Positions 45,585-54,674 of a stretch of 64,000 bases of DNA are shown here, in pieces. Position numbers and translations under genes: made by a program. The DNA comes from MFD02979-c5 sp963705385. GTDB lineage: Bacteria > Bacteroidota > Bacteroidia > Cytophagales > Amoebophilaceae. Location of the stretch: the NCBI GenBank assembly GCA_963705385.1, contig OY970075.1, forward strand, positions 62,001-126,000, read 5' to 3'. Position 1 is the first letter of the stretch. The number at the start of each line of letters is the position of its first letter. Below the pieces are notes generated by a model. The model was not told the DNA's origin, searched no databases, and saw only the letters and a program-made list of their open reading frames with translations.

Positions 45585-45839
45585 ATGGCAAATCACAAAT
45601 CAGCAATCAAAAGGATACGATCAAACGAGGCAAAACGTTTGCGCAATAGATATCAACTAAAAACCTGCAGAACTTTTATTAAAAAGCTGAGCAGCGCTAA
45701 CGACAAACAAGAAGGGGAAGCACTTTTTAAAAAAGTCACTTCTATGCTTGATAAGCTAGCAAAGAAGCAAATTATCCACAAAAATAAGGCCGCTAACAAC
45801 AAGGCTAAACTAGCCAGGCTCATAAATAGCCGGCCTTAA
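45585..45839 (+). CDS. rpsT: Ribosomal protein S20
   Basis: 84 residues, basic, with the S20 pattern MANHKSAIKRIRSNEAKRLR at the start and KKQIIHKNKAANNKAKLAR at the end. It binds 16S rRNA early in 30S assembly. It is flanked by its own -7 element and a strong terminator, so it is probably monocistronic. Secure. Confidence 0.96.
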   Translation: MANHKSAIKRIRSNEAKRLRNRYQLKTCRTFIKKLSSANDKQEGEALFKKVTSMLDKLAKKQIIHKNKAANNKAKLARLINSRP

Positions 45840-45860
45840 AGACAGGTGAATAGATAATTG

Positions 45861-45898
45861 AAGCCCGGTAGAAGAAATTCTGCGGGGCTTTTTTTTTT
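45861..45898 (+). terminator. Rho-independent terminator (rpsT)
   Basis: A 13-bp imperfect stem (AAGCCCGGTAGAA / TTCTGCGGGGCTT, one G-G mismatch and one G-U) with a GAAA tetraloop is followed by a run of eight more T's. It lies 22 bases after the rpsT stop. Confidence 0.85.
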
Positions 45899-45936
45899 GG
45901 GAAGGAGTGGATAACTTTAAGGAAATAGGTGCTAGG

Positions 45937-46680
45937 ATGTATTGCCAAAAAGAAACGCTCCATCTCAGGATACGGGATTGGGCCAAAGAAGACCGCCCAA
46001 GAGAAAAGCTGATGCAGAAAGGCAATAAGGCATTGACTGATGCAGAGCTACTTGGCATCTTGATAGGATCAGGAACCAGAAAAATGAGTGCTGTCACCTT
46101 AGCACAGCTCATCCTCAAGCACCACGACAATGATCTAGATGTATTGGCAAAACGCTCAGTAAAAGAACTACAGCAATTCAAAGGAATAGGAGAAGCAAAG
46201 GCTATTAAGATTGTGAGTGCCATGGAGCTGAGTAGAAGGAGAGAAGGTTTTACTAGCCTTCCCAAACCAAGGTTCTATGATTCCACTGGCATCTATCATT
46301 TTATGAAGCCAGAACTTGCAGACAAGACTACCGAAGAATTTTGGGTAGTTTTGCTTAATAGGGCTAACCGTCTGATTAAAAAACAATTTATCAGTAGCGG
46401 AGGCTTGACGAGCACTTTAGCAGATCCCAAAGTTGTCTTTAAAGCAGCTGTTGAATATGGTGCGACTAGCATGGTCTTACTACATAATCATCCATCAGGA
46501 AATCCTGATCCTAGCAAAAAGGATATAGAGCTAACCAAAAGACTTATAGAAGGAGGGCAAACTTTAGACATAGATATACTAGACCATATCATCATCGCTG
46601 GCAACACTTACTTCAGCTTTGTAGACGACAAACTACTTTTCAAGCCAACGCCCCTAGCCGTTACACAAGAAATAGCATAG
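45937..46680 (+). CDS. radC: RadC family protein (JAMM metalloprotease fold)
   Basis: 247 residues from the ATG at 45937 (a GTG at 45907 gives 257 residues, but it would start only nine bases after the rpsT terminator). A helix-hairpin-helix region (KALTDAELLGILIGSGTRK, LQQFKGIGEAKAIKI) is followed by the JAMM domain with zinc motif LLHNHPSGNPDPSKKD (His-x-His…Asp). RadC was once linked to DNA repair, but its role is unresolved. The motif and length are complete. Confidence 0.92.
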   Translation: MYCQKETLHLRIRDWAKEDRPREKLMQKGNKALTDAELLGILIGSGTRKMSAVTLAQLILKHHDNDLDVLAKRSVKELQQFKGIGEAKAIKIVSAMELSRRREGFTSLPKPRFYDSTGIYHFMKPELADKTTEEFWVVLLNRANRLIKKQFISSGGLTSTLADPKVVFKAAVEYGATSMVLLHNHPSGNPDPSKKDIELTKRLIEGGQTLDIDILDHIIIAGNTYFSFVDDKLLFKPTPLAVTQEIA

Positions 46681-46733
46681 CACTTTCCTCAATGGAAGGG
46701 TGTATGCTTTCAAGTTGGGCCTTAGGGAATCAT

Positions 46734-46741
46734 TACTTTTG
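46734..46741 (+). promoter_or_regulatory. Possible -7 element (pheT operon)
   Basis: TACTTTTG fits TAnnTTTG, 62 bases before the pheT ATG. The nearest TTG (46715) is spaced only 16 bases away, so this is a weak call. Confidence 0.3.
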
Positions 46742-46803
46742 TTGCGATTCGGCAAATCATTTATATCCATGGCTCACCGCAGTACTGCTTCCTTCTTTCC
46801 AAG

Positions 46804-49218
46804 ATGAAAATATCATTTAATTGGCTCAAAGGCTACATGCAAATTTCAGAAAGCCCTACTGAAATAGCGCAATTGCTAACACAAAGCGGGCTAGAAGTAG
46901 TAGGCATAACAAACTTCGAATTTACCAAAGACAACCTAGCAGGACTACTGATTGGTCAGGTGATGGCTTGTGAAAAACACCCCAACGCTGATAGGCTAAA
47001 AGTAACCTTAGTAGCCATAGGCAATGCTACAACGCTCTATATTGTCTGCGGGGCCCCCAACGTAAAAGTAGGACAAAAGGTGATCGTGGCCCCTGTAGGT
47101 ACACAGCTGTACAATCAGGAAGGTACCGCCCTAAAGATCAAAAAAGCCAAGATAAAAGGAGTATGGTCTGAAGGGATGATTTGTGCAGAAGAAGAAATCG
47201 GGCTAGGAAGCGCAAAAGACAGCATTATGGTAATTGACACGCCCCTACCTCCTGGTACCCCTGCTGCTCAGTACTTCGATCTCCAATCAGACAAAATTTT
47301 TGAGATTGACCTTACCCCCAACCGAGGAGATGCATGTTCTCACATAGGTGTCGCTAGAGAACTGGGTGTTCTGCTATGCCGCTCTATACAGTATCCCCCT
47401 GTAGATAAATTCAAAGTAGAAGTACAGAATTTACCGATACGCGTAGCAGTACGAGACCACAATGCCTGCCCAAGGTATTCAGGGGTTGCGGTTAGCGGAG
47501 TAAAAGTGAAGGAATCGCCAGTATGGCTTAAAGAAAAACTAAAGGCTGTCGGCATTAGCCCTCTTAACAACATCGTAGACACCACCAATTTTGTGCTGCA
47601 TGAGCTGGGGCAACCTCTGCATGCATTTGATTATGATCAGATTGTCGGGAAGGAACTAGTAGTTAGGCAAGTGGAAAAGGGTACCCCTTTTGTCAGCTTA
47701 GATAATGTAGCAAGAATTCTAAACGGAGAAGAACTTACGATCTGCGACCAGGAAGGAGTTCTATGCCTGGCTGGCATTCTAGGAGGTAAGCGTGGAAGCA
47801 TCCATCCAAATACGCAAAACATCTTTTTAGAAAGCGCCTACTTCGCTCCTAAGGTTACCAGGAAAGCAGCCAAGTACCATGCCATCAAAACAGATGCCTC
47901 CTTTCGTTGCGAACGAGGTACAGACCCTAACAGCACAGTCTATGCGCTTAAGCGAGCTTGTTTGTTAATTCAAGGGATTGCTGGTGGTACCATCGCTTCA
48001 GCAGTCATCGACGACTATCCTAAAGAGATAGTACCTTCTAGAGTAAAGATACACTACAAAAACATTGCGCAGCTCATCGGCTTCTCTATTCCTCAAGCAA
48101 CAATCAGACAAATCCTCAGTGGACTTGACATAGCCATTAGTCAGGAAGAAGAAGATAGCTTTTTGGTCCTCATACCCCCTTATAGGGTTAACCTAAACCG
48201 CGAAGTAGATGTGATTGAGGAAATAGTGCGTATCTACGGTTACGACCGCATCGAGGTGACAGGCAAATTAGGCAGCACTCATATGGCAGAGCCCACCCAG
48301 CCAAGGCAGGAGAAAGTCCAGCACAGGATAGCAACACTTTTGGCTGATAATGGCTACCATGAGATCTGTACCAACTCCCTCACCCAATCATCGTATGTAA
48401 GGCTGACCGAGGTACTCCATGAACAACACAAGGTTGCTGTTTTGAACCCACTGAGTGAGGCACTCGATGTATTGCGACAGACTTTACTTTTTTCTGGCTT
48501 AGAGGTGGTTGTACACAACCTTAACAGAAAGCAGACCGATCTCAAGCTTTTTGAATTTGGGAAAACTTACCACAGAGTAGACGAACTTTATGTGGAAAAA
48601 AATAGGCTAGGTATTTGGCTTACAGGTAATATCGAGGCAGCCAACTGGGTCAGAAAGCTGCGCAAGCTAACCTTCCAAGACATGAATGCAATTATTTATA
48701 AAGTGCTGTATAAGCTAGGAATCACAGACTTTACTTGTGAATCTTCTCCAAATGCCCTTTATAAAGAAGGCGTTCAAATTATGCTTAACAAGGAAATTCT
48801 CCTGATCGCAGGGGAGCTACATCACTCACTGCTTGAGCAATTAGCTATTAAGCAGGCTGTATTTTTTACTGATATCGATTGGGATATGCTATTAAAAAAA
48901 ATGAAGCCCAAAAGTTCTTACCAAGAAATTTCTAAATTTCCTTCTGTAAAAAGGGATGTATCCTTGTTGCTAGACCAATCAGTTACCTTTGAAGCAGTGA
49001 AAAGAGTGATTACCCAACAAAATGAAAAGCTTATTCGAGATGTATCGGTTTTTGACGTCTACAAAGGAGAAAATTTAGATCAAGGGAAAAAGGCCTATGC
49101 ACTAAATTTTATACTGCAAGGAAAAGACAAAACACTGGATGACAAGACAATTAGCCAGGTGATGGCACGTCTGGAGCGTGCTTTTGTGAGCCAATTAGGA
49201 GCAGTGATAAGAGAGTAA
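46804..49218 (+). CDS. pheT: Phenylalanine-tRNA ligase beta subunit
   Basis: Forms the alpha2-beta2 PheRS with PheS; edits mischarged Tyr-tRNA. The 804 residues show the full layout: N-terminal ISFNWLKGYM, tRNA-binding (EMAP-like) domain LIGQVMACEKHPNADRLKVT, and B3/B4 editing domain with DLTPNRGDACSHIGVARELG and DTTNFVLHELGQPLHAFDYD. The B5 region, the B6-B7 catalytic-like fold and the C-terminal anticodon-binding domain (ISKFPSVKRDVSLLLDQSVT) follow. It is followed after one base by a coiled-coil gene and zapA, the standard Bacteroidota order. pheS is not in the window. Confidence 0.97.
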   Translation: MKISFNWLKGYMQISESPTEIAQLLTQSGLEVVGITNFEFTKDNLAGLLIGQVMACEKHPNADRLKVTLVAIGNATTLYIVCGAPNVKVGQKVIVAPVGTQLYNQEGTALKIKKAKIKGVWSEGMICAEEEIGLGSAKDSIMVIDTPLPPGTPAAQYFDLQSDKIFEIDLTPNRGDACSHIGVARELGVLLCRSIQYPPVDKFKVEVQNLPIRVAVRDHNACPRYSGVAVSGVKVKESPVWLKEKLKAVGISPLNNIVDTTNFVLHELGQPLHAFDYDQIVGKELVVRQVEKGTPFVSLDNVARILNGEELTICDQEGVLCLAGILGGKRGSIHPNTQNIFLESAYFAPKVTRKAAKYHAIKTDASFRCERGTDPNSTVYALKRACLLIQGIAGGTIASAVIDDYPKEIVPSRVKIHYKNIAQLIGFSIPQATIRQILSGLDIAISQEEEDSFLVLIPPYRVNLNREVDVIEEIVRIYGYDRIEVTGKLGSTHMAEPTQPRQEKVQHRIATLLADNGYHEICTNSLTQSSYVRLTEVLHEQHKVAVLNPLSEALDVLRQTLLFSGLEVVVHNLNRKQTDLKLFEFGKTYHRVDELYVEKNRLGIWLTGNIEAANWVRKLRKLTFQDMNAIIYKVLYKLGITDFTCESSPNALYKEGVQIMLNKEILLIAGELHHSLLEQLAIKQAVFFTDIDWDMLLKKMKPKSSYQEISKFPSVKRDVSLLLDQSVTFEAVKRVITQQNEKLIRDVSVFDVYKGENLDQGKKAYALNFILQGKDKTLDDKTISQVMARLERAFVSQLGAVIRE

Positions 49219-49219
49219 A

Positions 49220-49510
49220 ATGAGTAATGAAACCCATATATCTGTTCAAGAGCTGGAAAAAAAGATCATACAACTACTGAAGCACTATAAGTACCAGAAA
49301 GCAATGATCCAGAAGTTACAACAAGAGAACAGGCAGCTAAAGCAGCAAATTGCTTCGGAGGATAATGAAGATTACAGGTCTCCCAATAGCCTAGCAATTG
49401 ATATTGCTACGCGAGGGAGAAATAAAAAGCAGGCAGATGAGTTAGGTAACAGGCTTGATAACTATATCCGGGATATTGACAATTGTATAGCACACCTTGA
49501 GCAGTTTTAG
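49220..49510 (+). CDS. Small coiled-coil protein upstream of zapA
   Basis: 96 residues. The N-terminal two thirds form a strong coiled coil (ELEKKIIQLLKHYKYQKAMI, LQQENRQLKQQI). The C-terminus (IATRGRNKKQADELGNRLDN, YIRDIDNCIAHLEQF) is typical of the small Bacteroidota protein encoded between pheT and zapA. It starts one base after the pheT stop and ends one base before the zapA ATG, so translation is coupled. It probably works with ZapA in division, perhaps as a ZapB analogue, but that is inference from position and coiled coil. Confidence 0.8.
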   Translation: MSNETHISVQELEKKIIQLLKHYKYQKAMIQKLQQENRQLKQQIASEDNEDYRSPNSLAIDIATRGRNKKQADELGNRLDNYIRDIDNCIAHLEQF

Positions 49511-49511
49511 C

Positions 49512-49799
49512 ATGGAAGAACTTTCTGTAAAGATCAGAATATGTGATAGAACCTACCCCATGAAGGTACAGGCAACAGATGAAGCACGCATAAGAAAAGC
49601 AGGAAAATTGATTGATGAACAAGTAAGGGCTTACAGCGAAAAGTTTGGCATTCACGATAAGCAGGATCTACTGGCCATGGTAGTCTTTGACTGTTTTGTA
49701 GCTCCCTCATCTTTAGGAGATACAACAAATAGCGATATGCAAGTACTTACAGATCGAATCAACACACTGACCCGATTAATAGACGAGGTGTTTGCATAA
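49512..49799 (+). CDS. zapA: Cell-division protein ZapA
   Basis: 95 residues from the ATG at 49512 (the frame extends to a TTG five codons earlier, inside the previous gene). ZapA domain: VKIRICDRTYPMKVQATDEA, IRKAGKLIDEQVRAYSEKFG and DKQDLLAMVVFDCF, with a C-terminal helix LTDRINTLTRLIDEVFA. It bundles FtsZ filaments at the division ring. Located in pheT–coiled coil–zapA–rny. Confident from both sequence and order. Confidence 0.9.
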   Translation: MEELSVKIRICDRTYPMKVQATDEARIRKAGKLIDEQVRAYSEKFGIHDKQDLLAMVVFDCFVAPSSLGDTTNSDMQVLTDRINTLTRLIDEVFA

Positions 49800-49925
49800 T
49801 GCTGCTTACTCGTGCCCTTGCAGCTAACTACTTCCTTTCCAGCACCTATACTGAATGCTCTGTAGTAGCTTTGAGTAGCTAACATCAAGGACAACAGGTT
49901 ATATCAAGCTGCTAATTATAAAAAC

Positions 49926-51446
49926 ATGAGTGTACTACAAACTTTCATATTGATTGTTTTGGTGCTACTGCTAGGCATCGCCCTAGGTAGGATTACGTCT
50001 AAGCTGTTTTATGACCACGAGGAAAAGCAAGCAGAAAAACAAGCCAAACTGATCATTAAAGATGCCAAATCAGAAGCATTTAAAATCAGACGAGAAAAGA
50101 TATTAGAAGCAAAAGAGCGGCTTATTCGACTAAAATCAGAGTTTGAGCGATATGCTGGTAGGAAAAGGGAAATCCTTCGCACCCTAGAAAACCAATTAAA
50201 TAATAAAGAGCAGGAAGGAGTCAAACAACTGGAACAGCTTCAGCGCAAAGAAACTGCCTTAGAAAAATTACAAGAAGAATTAGAACAGCTGAGGATTCAA
50301 AGAGCAAAACAGCTAGAAAAAATAGCCGACCTCAGTGCAGAAGAAGCTAGGCAGCAGCTCATGGAAGCCCTAGAAGATGAAGCGTGGTCCAATGCTTCTA
50401 TACGGATTAGGGCAATTGTAGACGAAGCCAATATTACTGCAGCCCGAGAAGCTAAGAAAGTTATTCTCAATACCATTCAGCGCACAGTAGCCGAACAAAC
50501 TATTGAAAACAGCTCTGCTGTCATTAGCCTTGAAAACGATACTTTAAAGGGAAAAATCATAGGCAAAGAAGGTAGAAACATCCGAGCATTAGAAGCAGCC
50601 ACAGGTGTAGACATTATCATAGACGACACCCCAGCATCCATTCTTATTTCAAGCTTTGACCCAGTGAGAAGAGAAATTGCCCGCCTGGCAATACAAAATC
50701 TGGTTCAGGACGGCAGGATACATCCTGCACGTATAGAAGAGGTGGTTGCCAAGGTGGAAAAGAACATTGAAAAAGAAATTATGGATACAGGTGAGCGCAC
50801 TGCTATTGACTTGGGTATCTATGGTATGCATGTAGAGTTGATCAAGCTAGTAGGTAAAATGCAGTACAGATCCTCTTACGGGCAAAACTTGCTGCACCAC
50901 TCGCGAGAGGTAGCTCAGCTTGCCGCTACCATGGCCGCAGAACTAGGACTCGATAGTAAACTAGCTAAACGAGCAGGACTACTGCATGATGTTGGCAAGG
51001 TATCAGCTGAAGCGCCTGAGCTGTCTCATGCCTTACTCGGCATGGAGCTGGCCAAAAGGTATAGAGAACATTCAGCAGTGTGTAATTCCGTTGGTGCGCA
51101 CCATGATGAAATTGAAATGAATTCTATGATTTCTCCTGTAGTACAGGCCTGTGACGCCATTTCCGGTTCAAGACCTGGGGTGCGGCGTGAGGTATTAGAA
51201 GCCTACGTCAAACGGCTTCGCGATATGGAGGATATTGCCCTTTCCCTTGGTGGGGTAAAAAAATGTTATGCTATACAAGCCGGTAGAGAGCTTCGGGTAA
51301 TGGTAGATTCCACTCGGGTAACAGACGAAGAAGCCAATGCACTGGCCTTTGATATCTCTAGGAAAATTGAGAAGCAAATGCAGTATCCAGGCCAGGTAAA
51401 AGTGACTGTAATCAGAGAAACAAGAGCTGTTGATTACGCCAAATAA
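49926..51446 (+). CDS. rny: Ribonuclease Y
   Basis: Membrane-anchored endoribonuclease starting mRNA decay. The 506 residues have an N-terminal membrane helix (TFILIVLVLLLGIALG), a long charged coiled coil (about 30-185), a KH domain with GKIIGKEGRNIRALEAATGV, and an HD domain with NLLHHSREVAQLAATMAAEL, GLLHDVGKVS and GAHHDEIEM (His/Asp metal ligands). The C-terminus (KVTVIRETRAVDYAK) is typical. It lies 126 bases after zapA; a terminator follows at 51454. Confidence 0.96.
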   Translation: MSVLQTFILIVLVLLLGIALGRITSKLFYDHEEKQAEKQAKLIIKDAKSEAFKIRREKILEAKERLIRLKSEFERYAGRKREILRTLENQLNNKEQEGVKQLEQLQRKETALEKLQEELEQLRIQRAKQLEKIADLSAEEARQQLMEALEDEAWSNASIRIRAIVDEANITAAREAKKVILNTIQRTVAEQTIENSSAVISLENDTLKGKIIGKEGRNIRALEAATGVDIIIDDTPASILISSFDPVRREIARLAIQNLVQDGRIHPARIEEVVAKVEKNIEKEIMDTGERTAIDLGIYGMHVELIKLVGKMQYRSSYGQNLLHHSREVAQLAATMAAELGLDSKLAKRAGLLHDVGKVSAEAPELSHALLGMELAKRYREHSAVCNSVGAHHDEIEMNSMISPVVQACDAISGSRPGVRREVLEAYVKRLRDMEDIALSLGGVKKCYAIQAGRELRVMVDSTRVTDEEANALAFDISRKIEKQMQYPGQVKVTVIRETRAVDYAK

Positions 51447-51453
51447 AGCCAAA

Positions 51454-51480
51454 AAAGAGTGAGTCCACTCTTTAGTTTTT
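51454..51480 (+). terminator. Terminator after rny
   Basis: A perfect 8-bp stem AAAGAGTG / CACTCTTT with loop AGTC is followed by AGTTTTT, eight bases after the rny stop. Confidence 0.75.
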
Positions 51481-51655
51481 ACTCCGATTTGAATAAAATA
51501 TAGGCAGCTTTATTCAATCTAGTTTTTCAAATAGCATCCTAAGTCCTGGTGCCAAATTAGGAGGTCCGATGAGCACTTTAGTTGGGAATTGGTAGCGCTT
51601 TGAAAAGAATTTATTGACTGGTTTAACCTTCAAACCGTAAGCAACAGAGTAATCC

Positions 51656-51686
51656 TTGCCCCCTAACGCTTTCTAGCCTATCTTTG
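51656..51686 (+). promoter_or_regulatory. Bacteroidota promoter for rpsU
   Basis: TTG at 51656-51658, a 20-base spacer and TATCTTTG at 51679-51686 match -33 / -7. The start codon follows 29 bases later. Confidence 0.6.
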
Positions 51687-51715
51687 TTAGTTACCATCAA
51701 CCAATAAACAACACC

Positions 51716-51922
51716 ATGACTGAGGGCAATATCACGATATATGTAAAAGACAATGAGACTGTCGAAAAAGCGCTCAAAAGGTTCAAAAAGAAAGTTGAAA
51801 AGGTAGGTATACCGAAAAAGCTCCGAGCAAGGATGTTTTACAAAAAGCCTTCTGAAGAGCGCAGAAATGAACGCCTCAAAGCTATTTATAAGCAGGTGAT
51901 GTTGGGCCGGCAGCAGTCCTAA
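51716..51922 (+). CDS. rpsU: Ribosomal protein S21
   Basis: 68 residues, basic. DNETVEKALKRFKKKVEKVG and KPSEERRNERLKAIYKQ are the S21 signature, and length is normal for Bacteroidota. It lies upstream of the tyrosine recombinase as in many Bacteroidota genomes. It is needed for translation initiation on 30S. Secure. Confidence 0.95.
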   Translation: MTEGNITIYVKDNETVEKALKRFKKKVEKVGIPKKLRARMFYKKPSEERRNERLKAIYKQVMLGRQQS

Positions 51923-51975
51923 AAATTATAGTCAGCAGTCGTGTTACTATCTTGTTAGTATAAGCTACCCAACCT

Positions 51976-52857
51976 ATGCTTCCTTTGTTTATACAATACC
52001 TGACCAGTGAAAAGCGCTCAAGTAAGCATACTGTCCAAGCATACAAGACAGACCTGGAACAATGTGCTGTCTACCTTCACCTCCTTTCCTTAAATAGCAA
52101 GCTTGAAAAAGCTTCCCAGCAAGTACTGCGCATGTGGATCGTGTCCTTGACCCAACAAGGATTAAGTAACCGTTCCGTCAACCGAAAAATTGCTTCTCTC
52201 AAGGCTTTTTACCGGTTCTTACACAAAAAAGCATACATCAAGCAAAATCCTACCTTAAAGCTCAGTGCGCTCAAGATAAAAAAATCCCTGCCTGCCTTTA
52301 TTAAAGAAAGAGAATTGCTCAGATTGTTAGACCATCATGCATTTGAAGATACTTTTGAAGGTTGGCGTGACAAGCTGGTGCTAGAATTACTGTACGGTAC
52401 AGGCATACGCCTAGCTGAACTGCTCAACCTACGCGATAAAGACGTTGATTTGTATGACAACACAATCAGGGTTTTGGGCAAACGCAACAAAGAAAGGATC
52501 ATACCATTTCCTAAGAGCCTACGGCAAGTTATTGAACGATACCAAGAAATACGCACTGCTATGCTCAGCAGTCCTCAAGATGGACTACTCCTGATTACTG
52601 CTCCAGGAAAACCCTGCTACCCCATGCTGATATATAGGTTAATAAAAAAATACCTGTGTACCTACACCAATGTAGATAAGTGCAGCCCGCATGTACTTCG
52701 ACACACGTTTGCTACTCACCTGTTGAACAAGGGTGCTGACCTGAACGCTATCAAGGACCTTCTAGGTCACGAGAGTTTGGCAGCCACACAGCTTTACACC
52801 CACCACTCCCTCAAGGCACTAAAAGAAGCGTTCAAGCAAGCACATCCCAGAGCTTAA
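51976..52857 (+). CDS. Tyrosine recombinase XerC/XerD type
   Basis: 293 residues with an N-terminal SAM-like core-binding domain (FIQYLTSEKRSSKHTVQAYK) and a C-terminal catalytic domain. Active-site residues are LLYGTGIRLAELLNL (first Arg), SPHVLRHTFATHLLNKGADL (His and Arg), LLGHESLAATQLYTH (His and the nucleophile Tyr). It resolves chromosome dimers at dif with a partner recombinase. The rpsU–xer order is conserved in Bacteroidota; downstream genes (hpf/raiA, tuf) are replaced here by IS5 debris. Whether it is XerC or XerD cannot be told. Confidence 0.92.
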   Translation: MLPLFIQYLTSEKRSSKHTVQAYKTDLEQCAVYLHLLSLNSKLEKASQQVLRMWIVSLTQQGLSNRSVNRKIASLKAFYRFLHKKAYIKQNPTLKLSALKIKKSLPAFIKERELLRLLDHHAFEDTFEGWRDKLVLELLYGTGIRLAELLNLRDKDVDLYDNTIRVLGKRNKERIIPFPKSLRQVIERYQEIRTAMLSSPQDGLLLITAPGKPCYPMLIYRLIKKYLCTYTNVDKCSPHVLRHTFATHLLNKGADLNAIKDLLGHESLAATQLYTHHSLKALKEAFKQAHPRA

Positions 52858-53079
52858 AATAACCTAAAATCGTTCTGGGTTATAACTATCCTTTTTTTGA
52901 AGCTGACTAAAGGGTATTGAGACCGTTGCAAAAAGGAGAGGATGAATAGGTTATTCCTGCTGAGCAAGCTTATAAAGCCTAGGGGTAGCCCTACTTGTCT
53001 CATCTTTGTGCTACTTTTTGCCTTTTGTGGCTTCATTGGCCTTTTTTCCTAGTTAATGCGCGTACTTATTCCTTACAAT

Positions 53080-54090
53080 CCCTTATCAGTATTCTCGGAG
53101 CTCGATATAGATTATAACTCATGGCCTCCATAGCATGCTGTGCGTGGGTTTTGGCTATCCCTACATACCTTGCTCCTACTACCCTAAATCACCGCTTTAT
53201 ACTGCCAAACACCCGCTCCACCTTATAACGTCTCTTGCCTATTAACCTTGTTATACCTCCCAAGCCATAGCCTTTGCTTGGTTCCTTGAACAGTCCTTCT
53301 CTGTGTCCTACTCTTCAAACCGCTGTTTCTCATGTTTCTCAGTCCCTGTTCATTAGATGCGCTGCTATAGGCCTTATCAGCCAACACTTCAACTCCACTC
53401 CTGAGCTCTATCTTCTCAAGGAGGGGCAAAAGATAATTACTCTCATGGGCATTAGCACCACTGGTTGCTACTGCCAAGACCAACCCAGCTGCCTGATCAG
53501 CTACATAATGGCGCTTATAACCGTAATGGAGCTCATAGGCTCGTTTACTACCACTTGGCTTGCCTATCTACCCCTCTTTGCACGACTACTTTCAAAGGTG
53601 GGGTGGAGTTCTCTGAGGGTAGATGATACACTTTCTTGCCTTTAGGTTTACGGGCAGTGAGGGTGATAGAGGCATCGACAATGATACCTTGCTTGACGAT
53701 GAGCTGGTGGGCTTCAAGCTGGGAATTGATGGTGTGGAGTAAGCGCTCATAGGCCTCATAAGCTCTTAGATCAGTGAGCTCTTTATCTAAAGCGGCTTAT
53801 GACACTGTGATCAGGGACAGGATCTTGCAGGGTTAGGCCACAAAACTCCATAAATGAGAGATTGTCATAGACTTGGTTTTCAACTTGGTAGTCGCTTAGA
53901 GCATACCATGTCTGGAGCAAAGTCATTTTGAAAAGCAGTAGGAGAGCATAAGCTCTCCTACCCGCTGTAGCTTTCCCTTTAGGATAATACTGCTCAAGGA
54001 TAGCTTAAAGTGGTTTCCATTTCACCAAGGCATTGATCTACTGAAGGAGGTTTTGTGCTTTCTATTCTCAAGGCAAGCATCAGCTAAAGA
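53080..54090 (-). pseudogene. IS5-family transposase, frameshifted
   Basis: Pieces in N- to C-terminal order on the minus strand: AGRRAYALLLLFKMTLLQTW, YALSDYQVENQVYDNLSFME, CGLTLQDPVPDHSVISRF, LIVKQGIIVDASITLTARKP, then the longest frame (53223-53483) VLAVATSGANAHESNYLLPL and GVEVLADKAYSSASNEQGLR, and last GARYVGIAKTHAQHAMEAMS with YNLYRAPRIL. This order and the ADKAYSS block match IS5-family DDE transposases. At least four frameshifts or stops separate the pieces, so it is non-functional. Confidence 0.75.
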
Positions 54091-54133
54091 AGGTTGGGAA
54101 TTATCAATGAATACCATAAGCAGGAAAGTTTTA

Positions 54134-54187
54134 GGTTAAAAGGGGATCTTTGAAGTAAGAAGGTGGATTTTTTTATTCCTTTTAACC
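54134..54187. repeat. 54-bp insert with 10-bp inverted ends inside IS5 copy
   Basis: GGTTAAAAGG at 54134-54143 and CCTTTTAACC at 54178-54187 are perfect inverted repeats. The stretch interrupts the IS5 end where the copy at 17 kb runs straight through. It may be a tiny mobile or hairpin insertion. Confidence 0.4.
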
Positions 54188-54217
54188 AAACCTCCCAACT
54201 AGTTTTGCAATGATTTC

Positions 54218-54674
54218 GGTATTGACCTAGGGTTTTATTGTTATCATTAAAAAGATCTCGCTGATTTCGCCTGCCGGTCCGTACTTACGAGTTAGCTTCT
54301 GAGCCGTAAAGCTTTTTTCCCAAGCCTTCTAGACTAAAGAAGGCAACTTATGTAAGGAGTGTGGAGGCGATGGGGCTAGCGTTTTTTCTATACGCATGAG
54401 TTCCCCTATATTTGTTTGTGGAGCCAGTTGTTAGCCGTTTTGTTCCTTTGGTGTACCTATATGAGCAATAAACAGCCTAAAGTCCCATATAAAAGCACTT
54501 ATTCTTCCTTTTCCACAAAATGTGTTCTTGTTAAAAGCCCTCTGTCAACCTTTATTTGTATAAAAGTTTTAAGTATGCACTATATAAAGCAACACGTGGA
54601 TTCATAACTCTCTCTTACGTAAAGGGCATGGTAAACAAGCTCTGTATTTTTCTGTTTTCACGGTCTCCCAGTAT
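54218..54674. other. Gap upstream of nuoM
   Basis: About 450 bases. TATATTTG at 54407-54414 fits a -7 element but is 260 bases before nuoM. A 63-codon frame (54416-54607) looks spurious. No RNA gene recognised. Confidence 0.4.

Larger units (their letters stand above)
52919..54217 (-). mobile_element. IS5-family element, decayed (about 1.3 kb)
   Basis: The ends are GAGACCGTTGCAAAAA at 52919-52934 and a degenerate counterpart TTTTGCAATGATTTC at 54203-54217. It encodes one transposase on the minus strand, now in several frames. It is the longest IS5-family copy in the window and the reference for the fragments at 2.7-4.2 kb and 16.7-17.05 kb. The xerC stop lies 62 bases before its left end. 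Confidence 0.75.

Noticed and set aside
49799..49925. 6S RNA near zapA
   Set aside because: The zapA–rny gap is only 126 bases, too short for a normal 6S RNA, and no suitable long hairpin is visible.
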